This document shows positions 53,349 through 61,940 of a DNA stretch of 63,917 nt, piece by piece (position 1 is the stretch's first letter; every line of letters starts with the position of its first letter). The DNA lies in assembly GCA_964619055.1 (NCBI GenBank), contig CAZUDB010000014.1, positions 1 through 63,917 of the forward strand, given 5' to 3'. The translations under genes were made by a program, and so were the position numbers. This DNA comes from CAYVUM01 sp964619055. Lineage in GTDB: Bacteria; Pseudomonadota; Alphaproteobacteria; Rhodospirillales; Defluviicoccaceae. The notes below the pieces were generated by a model that saw nothing but the letters and a program-made list of their open reading frames with translations, did not search any database and was not told the DNA's origin.

Positions 53349-53526
53349 ACCCCTCCGATTTCCCAACCAGAGCGCTGGACATTAGACGGGGTCGCTGACG
53401 GGGTCAAGACGACCAGCGCCCCATTCACAACCAAAGGTCGATCTCATGGCGATGCGACCAGACGTTGTCGAGGGCATCGCCCAGTTCTATAAGATCGATC
53501 GTTCATTCGAACCGAGGGGTGCCCCA

Positions 53527-54180
53527 ATGGATCATGCTGCCGCCCGCCAATCCATGGTCGACAACCAGCTAAAACCCAACCAGATCACGGATCCGCTGGT
53601 CATAGCCGCTATGGCCATGTTGCCACGCGAACGCTTTGTCCCCAAGGACATTGCCGGCGTCGCCTACGTTGATGAAGATCTGCCGCTCGGCAACGGCCGT
53701 TGTCTCGTAGAACCGCTGGTGGTCGCTCGCTTGGTTCAGGCCGCAGCTATAGAATCCGGCGAGCGCGCGCTGGTGACAGGAGATGCAACCGGCTACGTCA
53801 GTGCTGTTGTCGCTGAAATCGCCTCGGAAGTCGTGGTTGTCGAGCCCGATCCGGACGTTGCCATGGCCATCCGCTCTGTCGGCGCGGACCTAGGGCTTGA
53901 GCGGGTCCGAGTCGTTGACGGCGCTTTTGCGGCTGGCAGTCCGACCGATGCGCCGTTTGCCGCGATCCTGTTTGCTGGTGGTATCGCCGAAGTGCCGTCC
54001 GCTGTTCTCGACCAGCTGAGCGACGGCGGCAGGTTGGTTGCGGTCCTGGTCGAAGATGATGGGTTGGGGCGCGGTATCGTCCTGACCCGGTCCGGTGATA
54101 TCATTTCCCGACAGGTTGTTTTTGATGCCTCAACACCATTTCTGCCCGGAATGGCGCCAACGCCGGCATTCGTGTTCTAA
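53527..54180 (+). CDS. PCM-like methyltransferase-fold protein with degenerate motifs
   Basis: A 217-residue homologue of protein-L-isoaspartate methyltransferase, from ATG 53527 after GAGGGG. The start MVDNQLKPNQITD and MLPRERFVPKD are family-like. The SAM motif reads VTGDATGYVSAV instead of a GxGSGY pattern, and the substrate block QTISQP is RCLVEP. It is probably not an active repair methyltransferase. It lies before tolC, as in other alphaproteobacteria. Confidence 0.75.
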   Translation: MDHAAARQSMVDNQLKPNQITDPLVIAAMAMLPRERFVPKDIAGVAYVDEDLPLGNGRCLVEPLVVARLVQAAAIESGERALVTGDATGYVSAVVAEIASEVVVVEPDPDVAMAIRSVGADLGLERVRVVDGAFAAGSPTDAPFAAILFAGGIAEVPSAVLDQLSDGGRLVAVLVEDDGLGRGIVLTRSGDIISRQVVFDASTPFLPGMAPTPAFVF

Positions 54181-54396
54181 GTCTGGTTGCCAATTCGTCG
54201 ATTATCCAAGGCGAAAAGACCTCACTAGATTCGCCCAAAAATTGATAATAGTGATACTGGCTCGCAACACGTAACCCTCAAATGGTTTCACGGCCATACG
54301 AGCACGCTTTCCAGTTGACCACTACGGTTGATTAGGGTCTTGTCGGTTCCGTATTCAACACTCGTTCTTTCCGGTCGATCTGGAGCTTTTTTGGGC

Positions 54397-55812
54397 ATGA
54401 AGTCGATCAGTCTGGTTCTGATGCCGCGTCATGGACGCCTGATGTGCGCTTCGGCGATGGTCGTGTTGACGTGGACTGCCCAAGTGGGGGCACAAACGTT
54501 GTCCGAAGCTCTCGCGTCGGCCTACGAGAACAACCCGACACTGGCAGCGGAGCGGGCCAATCTGCGTCAAGTGGATGAGGGCGTGCCGCAGGCCTTGTCC
54601 GGTTGGCGGCCGCGCCTGGAAGCCTTCGGTGAGATTGGTAAGGCATCACGCCGGTTCAGGCCCGGGCTCAACGACGCCCAGTCCCTGACACCGCGGGAGG
54701 TCGGCGCCCGCGTTGTTCAACCATTGTATCAAGGTGGGCGTACGCTCGCCCAAGTGCGGGCCGCCGAAAACACTGTCCTTGCCGGTCGGGCCAACTTGCT
54801 CGCGGTCGAGCAAGATGTCCTGTTTCAAGGGGTTTCGGCTTACGTCAACGTGCTTGCCGCCCAAGCGGTGCTCGAGTTCGAGATCCAGAACGAACAGCGG
54901 CTGACCCGCTTTCTCGAAGCCACGCGGGATCGCTTTGAGGTGGGGGAAGTCACCCGAACAGACGTTTTTCAGGCAGAAGCACGATTAGCTCGAGCCACCG
55001 CGGACCGGGTCCAAGGCGAAGGTGACTTGGGTGCGGCGCGGGCAACCTATCAGGCGGTCATCGGCGCTGCGCCCGGCACGTTGGAGCTTCCGGCGATTCC
55101 AGAGGGTCTACCGAATTCGTTGGCAGAGGCGCTGGAGCTGGCCGTTGACCGCAACCCGGCCGTGATTTCGGCCCAGTATCAGGAGCGGGCGGCCCGAGAC
55201 ACCGTTGACGACCGGCGCGGTGAGTTGCTGCCCACCTTAGAGCTGAGGGGCGAGGCCAGCCGGATCCTGGAAGCGACGGTTACGGACGGGCGCCAGGACA
55301 ACTATGAGGCTACCGTCAATTTGACCTTGCCGCTGTACCAAACGGGCGCCGTCTATTCGCGTTTGCGCGAGGCTAAGCAGGCGGTTGCGGCGAGCCTGGA
55401 GACCGTGGATGTGACGCTTCGGGATGCGGCGGAGTTGGCTGCTCAGGCTTGGAACGATCTGCAAGCGGCGCGGGCTCAGGTGTCGGCGTTCACGACGGAG
55501 GTTCGCGCCAACGAGGTGGCAGTCGAAGGCGCCGAGCGCGAACAGGCCGTGGGTACGCGGACGGTTCTCGAGGTCCTCGACACGCAACGAGATCTTCTCG
55601 AGAGCCAGAGGAATCTCGTCACGTCAAGGCGCAACGAGTTGACGGAGGCCTTTCGCCTGCGCGCGGCCATCGGCACGCTGACGGCCCAGGAGTTGAGCCT
55701 GGACGTCAAGGTCTATGACCCGAGCCAACACTATTATGAGGTCCGCGATAGCTGGTTCGGTAGTTCCAGCACCGGCGATAGCGATGACCTCTCCCGGCAA
55801 CGGCGGAGATAG
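54397..55812 (+). CDS. tolC: TolC family outer membrane efflux/secretion channel
   Basis: A 471-residue outer membrane protein. A signal peptide (CASAMVVLTWTAQVGAQ) is followed by two homologous halves of coiled-coil hairpins: ALASAYENNPTLAAERANLRQ and VFQAEARLARA in the first, ALELAVDRNPAVISAQYQERAA and VLEVLDTQRDLLESQRNLV in the second. It forms the trimeric exit duct for efflux pumps or type I secretion, possibly for the 31129-34325 exporter. ATG 54397 follows TGGAG; an upstream ATG is less likely. Confidence 0.92.
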   Translation: MKSISLVLMPRHGRLMCASAMVVLTWTAQVGAQTLSEALASAYENNPTLAAERANLRQVDEGVPQALSGWRPRLEAFGEIGKASRRFRPGLNDAQSLTPREVGARVVQPLYQGGRTLAQVRAAENTVLAGRANLLAVEQDVLFQGVSAYVNVLAAQAVLEFEIQNEQRLTRFLEATRDRFEVGEVTRTDVFQAEARLARATADRVQGEGDLGAARATYQAVIGAAPGTLELPAIPEGLPNSLAEALELAVDRNPAVISAQYQERAARDTVDDRRGELLPTLELRGEASRILEATVTDGRQDNYEATVNLTLPLYQTGAVYSRLREAKQAVAASLETVDVTLRDAAELAAQAWNDLQAARAQVSAFTTEVRANEVAVEGAEREQAVGTRTVLEVLDTQRDLLESQRNLVTSRRNELTEAFRLRAAIGTLTAQELSLDVKVYDPSQHYYEVRDSWFGSSSTGDSDDLSRQRRR

Positions 55813-55976
55813 AGGCTCCGCCGGCAAGGACCGACGCCGGCGCCGGAGCGGTGCCAGATGTGTTCCAAGGGACACAGCCAGTGAACCGTCTCTTCCCAAA
55901 TGGGGTATATCTTGACGAGTGACTGCAATTGCAGGCTCAATGGAGGTCGACGCACCGCCTTCAGACAATAAGCCCC

Positions 55977-56804
55977 ATGGCCGACACCGACGAAACCAAG
56001 CCCTTAGAACCGCATAGTGCCGACAAGGCGGCTCCGTCTGCCGATGGTGCCGAGCCGTCCATGGAGGACATCCTGTCCTCGATTCGGCGCATTTTGTCCG
56101 AGGAAGGCGACAATGCTACGGGCACGGATGACGCGGATGAGGATCTGTTCGATGACGCCGGCACAGCGGATAAGCCGGTAACCGACGCGGCGCGTACGTC
56201 GTCCGTGGGCGAATCCGCCCAGGGGACCGGCAACGACGATTCGGCGCTGTTAACGTCGTTGACGGCGGATGGCGGTGGGGACGGCGGCTTTGCCGCGTCA
56301 CCGGACCCAGGGGCTGCTTCAGGGCCGGCCGGCGTTGCGAGTGCGCTGGGCGCAGCCACGGAGGCCGGATTGCCGCCAGAACCGGTAGGTCTGGCGGCGG
56401 CGGCCGATCGCGATCCGTTGGCGACCATGGCGGCGGCGACCGTGTCGGCCGCTTCCGGGGCTGCAGCCGCCATGGATCCGGAGATAAGGCGCCGTGGGTC
56501 ATCCCGCGACGGCGAGGTGCTGGAGCTGACACCCGCCATGCGCGTATGGCCCGATGCCGCCATGGTCTCGTCACCTGCCGCCGAAGCCTCCACAGACGTG
56601 CTGGCCCAACTGGCTAAAGCCATTCTCGATCGCCGCGATGTCGGTATCGGAAATCGTGACGCCACCTTGGAGGGCATCGTTCGGGAGATGCTGCGGCCGC
56701 TGTTGAAAGAGTGGCTGGACCGCAATCTACCCTACTTGATCGAACGTCTGGTCAAGCGGGAAATTGACCGCATGATCAATCGCGCCGAGCGGCTGGAGGA
56801 TTGA
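55977..56804 (+). CDS. popZ: Polar organizing protein PopZ (DUF2497)
   Basis: A 275-residue PopZ. The N-terminus has EPSMEDILSSIRRILSEEG, the conserved binding helix. The middle is acidic and then Ala/Pro/Gly-rich, and the C-terminus has the oligomerisation helices IVREMLRPLLKEWLDRNLPYL and IERLVKREIDRMINRAERLED. PopZ forms polar microdomains that anchor ParB-parS in Caulobacter; a parS-like site is at 6359-6396. It lies between tolC and valS, a usual alphaproteobacterial order. Confidence 0.9.
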   Translation: MADTDETKPLEPHSADKAAPSADGAEPSMEDILSSIRRILSEEGDNATGTDDADEDLFDDAGTADKPVTDAARTSSVGESAQGTGNDDSALLTSLTADGGGDGGFAASPDPGAASGPAGVASALGAATEAGLPPEPVGLAAAADRDPLATMAAATVSAASGAAAAMDPEIRRRGSSRDGEVLELTPAMRVWPDAAMVSSPAAEASTDVLAQLAKAILDRRDVGIGNRDATLEGIVREMLRPLLKEWLDRNLPYLIERLVKREIDRMINRAERLED

Positions 56805-56943
56805 CGCTCCAGCGCCGTCGAGGCTAACAACCGCGCCATCCACGATGCGATACTGCGTCATCCCGTCCTGACTAGGCCGAGGGCGGCGCGGTGCGGCGTT
56901 TCGGGTTCGGCAGGCGGCGGTGGAGCGCCCATACGGGAGTGTG

Positions 56944-59604
56944 ATGATGATGCTGGAGAAGACCTTCAACCCGGCGGAGATCGAGGCCCGGCATTACCGG
57001 CAGTGGGAGCAGTCCGGGTCGTTCGCATGCGGTGGTCGAGCGGATGCGGACAGCTACTCCATCGTCATCCCGCCGCCGAACGTCACTGGCAGCCTGCACA
57101 TGGGCCACGCCCTCAACAACACACTTCAGGACATCCTGATCCGTTGGCGTCGCATGCAGGGGCGCGATGCCTTGTGGCAACCGGGCACGGACCACGCCGG
57201 CATCGCTACGCAGATAGTGGTGGAGCGTCGCCTCGCCAAAGAGGACTTGACCCGTCACGATCTCGGCCGCACGGCCTTTATCGAGCGGATTTGGGCCTGG
57301 AAGGCCGAATCCGGCGGCACCATTACGGACCAACTGCGGCGGCTCGGTGCCAGTTGCGATTGGTCTCGCGAACGCTTCACCATGGATGACGGGCTATCCG
57401 AGGCGGTTCGCACCGTGTTCGTGCGCCTGCACAAACAGGGCCTGATCTATCGCGACAAGCGATTGGTCAACTGGGACCCGTTGTTGCACACGGCGATCTC
57501 GGACCTGGAGGTGGAACAGCGGGAGGTCCAGGGCCACCTATGGCATCTGCGCTATCCCGTGGCCGATGAACCGGGGCGGTTCCTGGTCGTGGCCACCACT
57601 CGACCCGAAACGATGCTCGGTGACACGGCTGTCGCCGTCAATCCGGAAGATCCGCGCTATCAGGACCTGATCGGCCGCCACTGCATCCTGCCCCTGGTCG
57701 ACCGGCCGATCCCCATCATCGGGGATGAGCACGCGGACCCCGAAAAGGGCTCGGGCGCAGTTAAGATTACGCCCGCCCACGACTTCAATGACTTCGAGGT
57801 GGGACGTCGTCACGACCTGCCCATGATCAACGTCCTCGATGCCAACGCCTGCTTAAGCGATGCCGCCCCCGACCGGTTCCGCGGCCTGGACCGCTATGAG
57901 GCCCGTGACGCCATTGTTAAAGAGCTGGAGGGGCTGGGGCTCATGGAGCAGGTGGAGGACCACACGATCATGATGCCCTACGGCGATCGCTCCGGCGTGG
58001 TGATCGAGCCCTGGCTGACAGACCAGTGGTTTGTGGACGCGCGCACTCTAGCCGAGCCCGCGATCCGCGCTGTGGAAGAGGGACGGACCCGCTTCGTGCC
58101 AGAGCAATGGGCCAAGACGTACTTTGAATGGATGCGAAATATCCAACCCTGGTGCGTGTCTCGCCAGATCTGGTGGGGCCATCAGATCCCCGCCTGGTAC
58201 GGGCCGGACGGCCATCCTTTCGTCGAAATGACGGAGGACGAGGTTCGCGCCGCGGCGAGGGCCCACTACGGCAAGGATGTGGCCCTGATTCGTGATCCCG
58301 ATGTGCTGGATACGTGGTTTTCCTCTGCGTTGTGGCCGTTCTCTACGCTCGGCTGGCCAGAGCAGACACCGGAGCTAACCCGTTACTACCCAACGAACGT
58401 GCTCGTCACGGGCTTTGACATCATCTTCTTCTGGGTCGCCCGAATGATGATGATGGGGCTGCACTTCATGGGGGAGGTGCCGTTTGGGACGGTCTACATC
58501 CACGCCCTCGTTCGCGATGAGCACGGCCAGAAGATGTCCAAGTCCAAGGGTAACGTCATTGACCCCTTGCACCTCATCGACCGATTCGGTGCAGATGCGC
58601 TGCGCTTTACGCTCGCTGCGTTTGCGGCCCAGGGCCGGGACATCAAGATGTCCGAAGGTCGGGTCGAGGGCTATCGCAACTTCGCAACCAAGCTCTGGAA
58701 TGCCGCGCGCTTCGCTGAGATGAACAAATGTGCGCCCGTGCCCGACTTTGATCCGGCTGTATGTCGGGAACCCGTGAACCGCTGGGTCATCGGCAAGGCC
58801 GCGCAGGCGACTGTCGACGTCAATGCGGCCCTGCAGGCTTACCGGTTCAACGATGCCGCGGGAGCGTTGTACCAGTTCACATGGGGCACCTTCTGCGACT
58901 GGTATCTCGAGTTTGCCAAGCCGCTGCTGCAAGGCGCGTCCGCAGAAGCTCAAGCGGAAACCCGGGCAACCACCGCTTGGACGCTGGACCGGATTATCCA
59001 TCTTCTTCACCCGTTCATGCCGTTTGTGACCGAGGAGTTGCATAGCACATTCGGCATGACCGCCGGCGGCATGCTGATCAATGAGCCATGGCCCGATGAG
59101 GATTCAGGTCTGATCGATGCGGATGCAGCCGCTGAAATGGATTGGGTTGTCCGCCTGATCACGCTTGTGCGATCGATCCGAACCGCCATGAGCGTGCCGG
59201 TGCAAGCTCGTATTCCATTGCTTCTCGACGGAGCATCGGAAGCGACGCTCAGTCGCCTCGCGCAGCATGGTGAGCTGGTCGTCCGTTTGGCCCGGTTGTC
59301 GTCGGCCGAGGTTCTGTCGGGACCGCTGCCTAAGGGGGCCGTGCAAGATATTTTGGACGAGGCGTCGGTGGTGTTGCCCATCGCCGAGGTCATCGACGTG
59401 ACGGCCGAGCGGGCCCGGCTGGAGAAGGAAATTCAACGTCTCACCGGTGAGATCCACGGCTTCGATCGGAAACTTGGCAACGCTTCGTTCACCGCAAAGG
59501 CCCCACCGGAGGTGGTCGAGACGGCGCGCGAACGTCGTGCCGAGGCAGCAGCGTCTCGGGACCGACTTGGCGAAGCGGCCGAACGACTAGCCTTACTGAG
59601 CTAG
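56944..59604 (+). CDS. valS: Valyl-tRNA synthetase
   Basis: Class I aminoacyl-tRNA synthetase of about 886 residues. HIGH-type motif is LHMGHAL, KMSKS motif is GQKMSKSKGN, and the editing domain contains TTRPETMLGDTAV. The C-terminal coiled-coil arm (ERARLEKEIQRLTGEI...) is present. It charges tRNA-Val. ATG 56944 follows GGGAG; a GTG at 56920 is possible. Standard length. Confidence 0.97.
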   Translation: MMMLEKTFNPAEIEARHYRQWEQSGSFACGGRADADSYSIVIPPPNVTGSLHMGHALNNTLQDILIRWRRMQGRDALWQPGTDHAGIATQIVVERRLAKEDLTRHDLGRTAFIERIWAWKAESGGTITDQLRRLGASCDWSRERFTMDDGLSEAVRTVFVRLHKQGLIYRDKRLVNWDPLLHTAISDLEVEQREVQGHLWHLRYPVADEPGRFLVVATTRPETMLGDTAVAVNPEDPRYQDLIGRHCILPLVDRPIPIIGDEHADPEKGSGAVKITPAHDFNDFEVGRRHDLPMINVLDANACLSDAAPDRFRGLDRYEARDAIVKELEGLGLMEQVEDHTIMMPYGDRSGVVIEPWLTDQWFVDARTLAEPAIRAVEEGRTRFVPEQWAKTYFEWMRNIQPWCVSRQIWWGHQIPAWYGPDGHPFVEMTEDEVRAAARAHYGKDVALIRDPDVLDTWFSSALWPFSTLGWPEQTPELTRYYPTNVLVTGFDIIFFWVARMMMMGLHFMGEVPFGTVYIHALVRDEHGQKMSKSKGNVIDPLHLIDRFGADALRFTLAAFAAQGRDIKMSEGRVEGYRNFATKLWNAARFAEMNKCAPVPDFDPAVCREPVNRWVIGKAAQATVDVNAALQAYRFNDAAGALYQFTWGTFCDWYLEFAKPLLQGASAEAQAETRATTAWTLDRIIHLLHPFMPFVTEELHSTFGMTAGGMLINEPWPDEDSGLIDADAAAEMDWVVRLITLVRSIRTAMSVPVQARIPLLLDGASEATLSRLAQHGELVVRLARLSSAEVLSGPLPKGAVQDILDEASVVLPIAEVIDVTAERARLEKEIQRLTGEIHGFDRKLGNASFTAKAPPEVVETARERRAEAAASRDRLGEAAERLALLS

Positions 59605-59679
59605 AACGTCTGCGCGCAAAAACAGCGACGGCGCACGCAGGGGAGGCAGTGCCGAGAAATGTAACCGTCAGGCGCCGCA

Positions 59680-59742
59680 CCTTTTTGGGTAACAATATGG
59701 CCCAAAAAGGTATTGACATGCCCCATTGGGGCACGTAGGATG
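59680..59742 (+). promoter_or_regulatory. Promoter with palindromic operator candidates upstream of nuclease gene
   Basis: TTGACA at 59713-59718, a 17-base spacer and TAGGAT at 59736-59741 form a near-consensus sigma-70 promoter. The spacer contains TGCCCC-ATT-GGGGCA (59719-59733), a perfect dyad. Just upstream is CCTTTTTGGG (59680-59689) with its complement CCCAAAAAGG (59701-59710). A repressor site inside the promoter is likely. The upstream dyad could alternatively end valS transcription. Confidence 0.55.
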
Positions 59743-59802
59743 ATTGGGAAGGCAACTCGATTGGTGTCTCTTGGGTTCCCCCCATCCGCTCAAACTCTCC
59801 CT

Positions 59803-59832
59803 GTCGGACTTCGCCATTCGACGAAGTCCGAC
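59803..59832 (+). other. 11-bp perfect stem in nuclease 5' leader
   Basis: GTCGGACTTCG (59803-59813) and CGAAGTCCGAC (59822-59832) pair perfectly around an 8-base loop. It lies after the predicted promoter and 19 bases before the nuclease start, so it could form in the mRNA. A related smaller stem (GGACT/AGTCC with loop GCATTCGA) lies downstream at 60492-60509. Confidence 0.5.
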
Positions 59833-59851
59833 TTTCTCCCTCCAACTGCCA

Positions 59852-60430
59852 ATGCGCGCGCGCCGGGTCCCGGACCGGCTTATCGTGCGGCTCTGTGGCT
59901 TGCACGGCACGTCGGTCGTCGTCTTGTCGTTGATGCTGCCTGCTTACGTGGTGACCGCCGGTGTAGCCATGGCGGCGCAGGCCAGGACGGTTGGTGTTTC
60001 CGGCCCTGCGGCGGTCATTGACGGTGATACTCTGGAGGTGGCCGGTGAGCGCATTCGCCTGTTCGGGATTGATGCGCCCGAGTCCAGTCAGACGTGTAGT
60101 GCATTCGGCACATCCTACCCCTGCGGCACGATGGCGACGGCTTGGCTCGTTCGGAACACGCTAGGTTTCGACGTTGATTGCAAAAGTCGCGCCCGCGACC
60201 GCTGGGACCGGCTGGTGGCGATTTGTTCGGTAAACGGGTCCGATCTGGGCCTGCGTATGGTCGAAGCTGGCTGGGCGCTTGCCTTCCGGCGCTACTCTGA
60301 GCGCTACATCCCGGCGGAGGAGGCCGCCAGTCGCCAGGGCGCGGGCCTGTGGCAGGGACCGTTCGTGACACCTTGGCAGTGGCGGCGAGGCGACCGCGAT
60401 CTGAAGGCAAAACCCATATCCGTTCGATAA
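59852..60430 (+). CDS. Secreted thermonuclease-like (SNase) protein
   Basis: A 192-residue staphylococcal-nuclease-fold protein. The N-terminal hydrophobic stretch (VVVLSLMLPAYVVTAGVAMAAQA) looks like a signal peptide. The catalytic core has VIDGDTLEVAGERIRLFGIDAPES (calcium Asp and Arg region) and the second half CKSRARDRWDRLVAICSVNG, typical for family Arg/Glu sites. It probably cuts DNA or RNA in the periplasm. The ATG at 59852 is inferred from the signal peptide; ribosome-binding site is weak. An elaborate promoter and hairpin lie upstream. Confidence 0.78.
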   Translation: MRARRVPDRLIVRLCGLHGTSVVVLSLMLPAYVVTAGVAMAAQARTVGVSGPAAVIDGDTLEVAGERIRLFGIDAPESSQTCSAFGTSYPCGTMATAWLVRNTLGFDVDCKSRARDRWDRLVAICSVNGSDLGLRMVEAGWALAFRRYSERYIPAEEAASRQGAGLWQGPFVTPWQWRRGDRDLKAKPISVR

Positions 60431-60974
60431 ATCCCTTAATCTGCGGCATCGCCGTTGCTGTCGTCAGGCGTGCTCGGCTTTAACGTTCACAGGACTGCAT
60501 TCGAAGTCCGATTATCGTTGACCTTTCGTTGTTCTGCGCTGGCCTTACGTATGCCCATAGCAGAGTTCGTGCTCAAAAATCTGGTGGCTGCTGCCAAGTC
60601 GATTCCGGCCACTTCGTGGCGCTGAGGCGACATGGCGCGGCAATGACTTCAAAAAACTAAAATTCTGACTTGACACTTTGCGCGAAGAGCAGAAGAAAAG
60701 GCGCCGACAGAACAAGGTCTGCCGTCGAAATTTGGGGTTCAATCCAACAATTGGGTCTTAATTCGGAACAAGGCACTGTGGAGGCTGGCACGTCCCGGTT
60801 GGTCGGTCAGGGGGGTCGCGAAACGACGCCGATCTCGGCGTTGAATCATCCTCGAGGACCGGCGTCGCTCGCCAATCACGCATACAATCGCATTTGGCGT
60901 GCAGTGACGTCATCTCCGTGATACCCAAATGGGCAAGGCACCTCTTTTTGGTTCACAGAATATAGGAGTTAGGG
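60431..60974. other. Intergenic region between nuclease and OmpA-type genes
   Basis: A 544-base gap. It contains the small stem at 60492-60509 and a TTGACA at 60670-60675 without a good -10. An AGGAGTTAGGG ribosome-binding site precedes the OmpA-type gene. A frame at 60670-60921 is not convincing. No tRNA or known RNA seen. Confidence 0.45.
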
Positions 60975-61787
60975 ATGAGCCAGACTTTGAAGTTCGCGGT
61001 CGTTGGATGTGCGGCCCTGACGCTCGCCGCCTGCGCCGGGACATTGGTTGACGACGCCCGTGTTATGACGCCGCAGGGATCCGCTTTCGATAATGCGCTT
61101 TACACTGGGTATCTGGCGCGCGCCCAGGACGAGTTTGACGAGGGTGACTATCGGGATTCCGACTATTTCGCTAACCGCGCCATGTTCGCCGCCCGCGGAA
61201 CTGCCGTTGCACCGACATCCGTCGGCGACCGCGATATCCCCGACGCCGCGGTGATGGAGTTGCGGGACGCCCGGGCTCGACTGGTCGCCGCGCTGGACGC
61301 GTCGGCGCGGGTCAGCAATCCGGAGCAGGCCGCCAAGGCGCAGGTCTGTTTCGACAGCTGGATGCAGGAGCAGGAAGAGAATACCCAGCCGGAGCACATT
61401 GCCCGTGATCGCGATTGCTTTGGAGAGGCCATGGCCGCGCTTGGCACTCCGGCCATGGGCCCGGCGGTACAGGTGTTCTTCGACACCGGCAGCGCAAAAC
61501 CGACGTCCGAGAACGTCCTGAACATTCAAACCGGCGCCGAGATGATCAGCGCCGCGCCCGGCTCCAGCGTGCTGGTTGTGGGCCACGCCGATTCTGTCGG
61601 TAACCCAGTTGCCAACCAAGCGCTGTCGGAGCGCCGGGCCGAGACCGTCCGTGCCATCCTCCTTGAGATGGGCGTCACCGCGCCGATTTCGACGGAAGGC
61701 CGCGGCGAGTCTGAAGCCATGGAACTCCTTGGCGATGATGAGCCGAGCCTCGAACAGCGTCGTGCCGATATCTTCATCGAAAAGTAG
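60975..61787 (+). CDS. OmpA-family lipoprotein
   Basis: A 270-residue lipoprotein. The signal peptide ends in a lipobox LAAC near residue 20, so it is lipid-anchored. A helical/tetratrico-like middle is followed by a C-terminal OmpA peptidoglycan-binding domain (VQVFFDTGSAKPT, VVGHADSVGNPVANQALSERRAETV, STEGRGES). It would tie the outer membrane to peptidoglycan. A clear terminator follows it. Confidence 0.88.
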   Translation: MSQTLKFAVVGCAALTLAACAGTLVDDARVMTPQGSAFDNALYTGYLARAQDEFDEGDYRDSDYFANRAMFAARGTAVAPTSVGDRDIPDAAVMELRDARARLVAALDASARVSNPEQAAKAQVCFDSWMQEQEENTQPEHIARDRDCFGEAMAALGTPAMGPAVQVFFDTGSAKPTSENVLNIQTGAEMISAAPGSSVLVVGHADSVGNPVANQALSERRAETVRAILLEMGVTAPISTEGRGESEAMELLGDDEPSLEQRRADIFIEK

Positions 61788-61810
61788 GCAGTCCGGCCGC
61801 GCGGCCGTCG

Positions 61811-61836
61811 GAAACGCCGCCTTCGGGCGGCGTTTC
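61811..61836 (+). terminator. Rho-independent-like terminator after OmpA gene
   Basis: GAAACGCCGCC (61811-61821), a TTCG loop and GGCGGCGTTTC (61826-61836) make a strong 11-bp stem. The following T run is short, so termination may need help or act in either direction. Confidence 0.75.
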
Positions 61837-61940
61837 TCGTCATGGATAAGACGCATGCACGTCCGCCCGTTAACCATCGCACAGCCCCTGAAGGGCGGCG
61901 GCCCGATGCTTCGGCCGATGCGTTAAGGCGGCCCACAGAC

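Noticed and set aside
60670..60921. 83-residue plus-strand frame before the OmpA-type gene
   Set aside because: No ribosome-binding site or motif; starts at a TTG within a promoter-like TTGACA.
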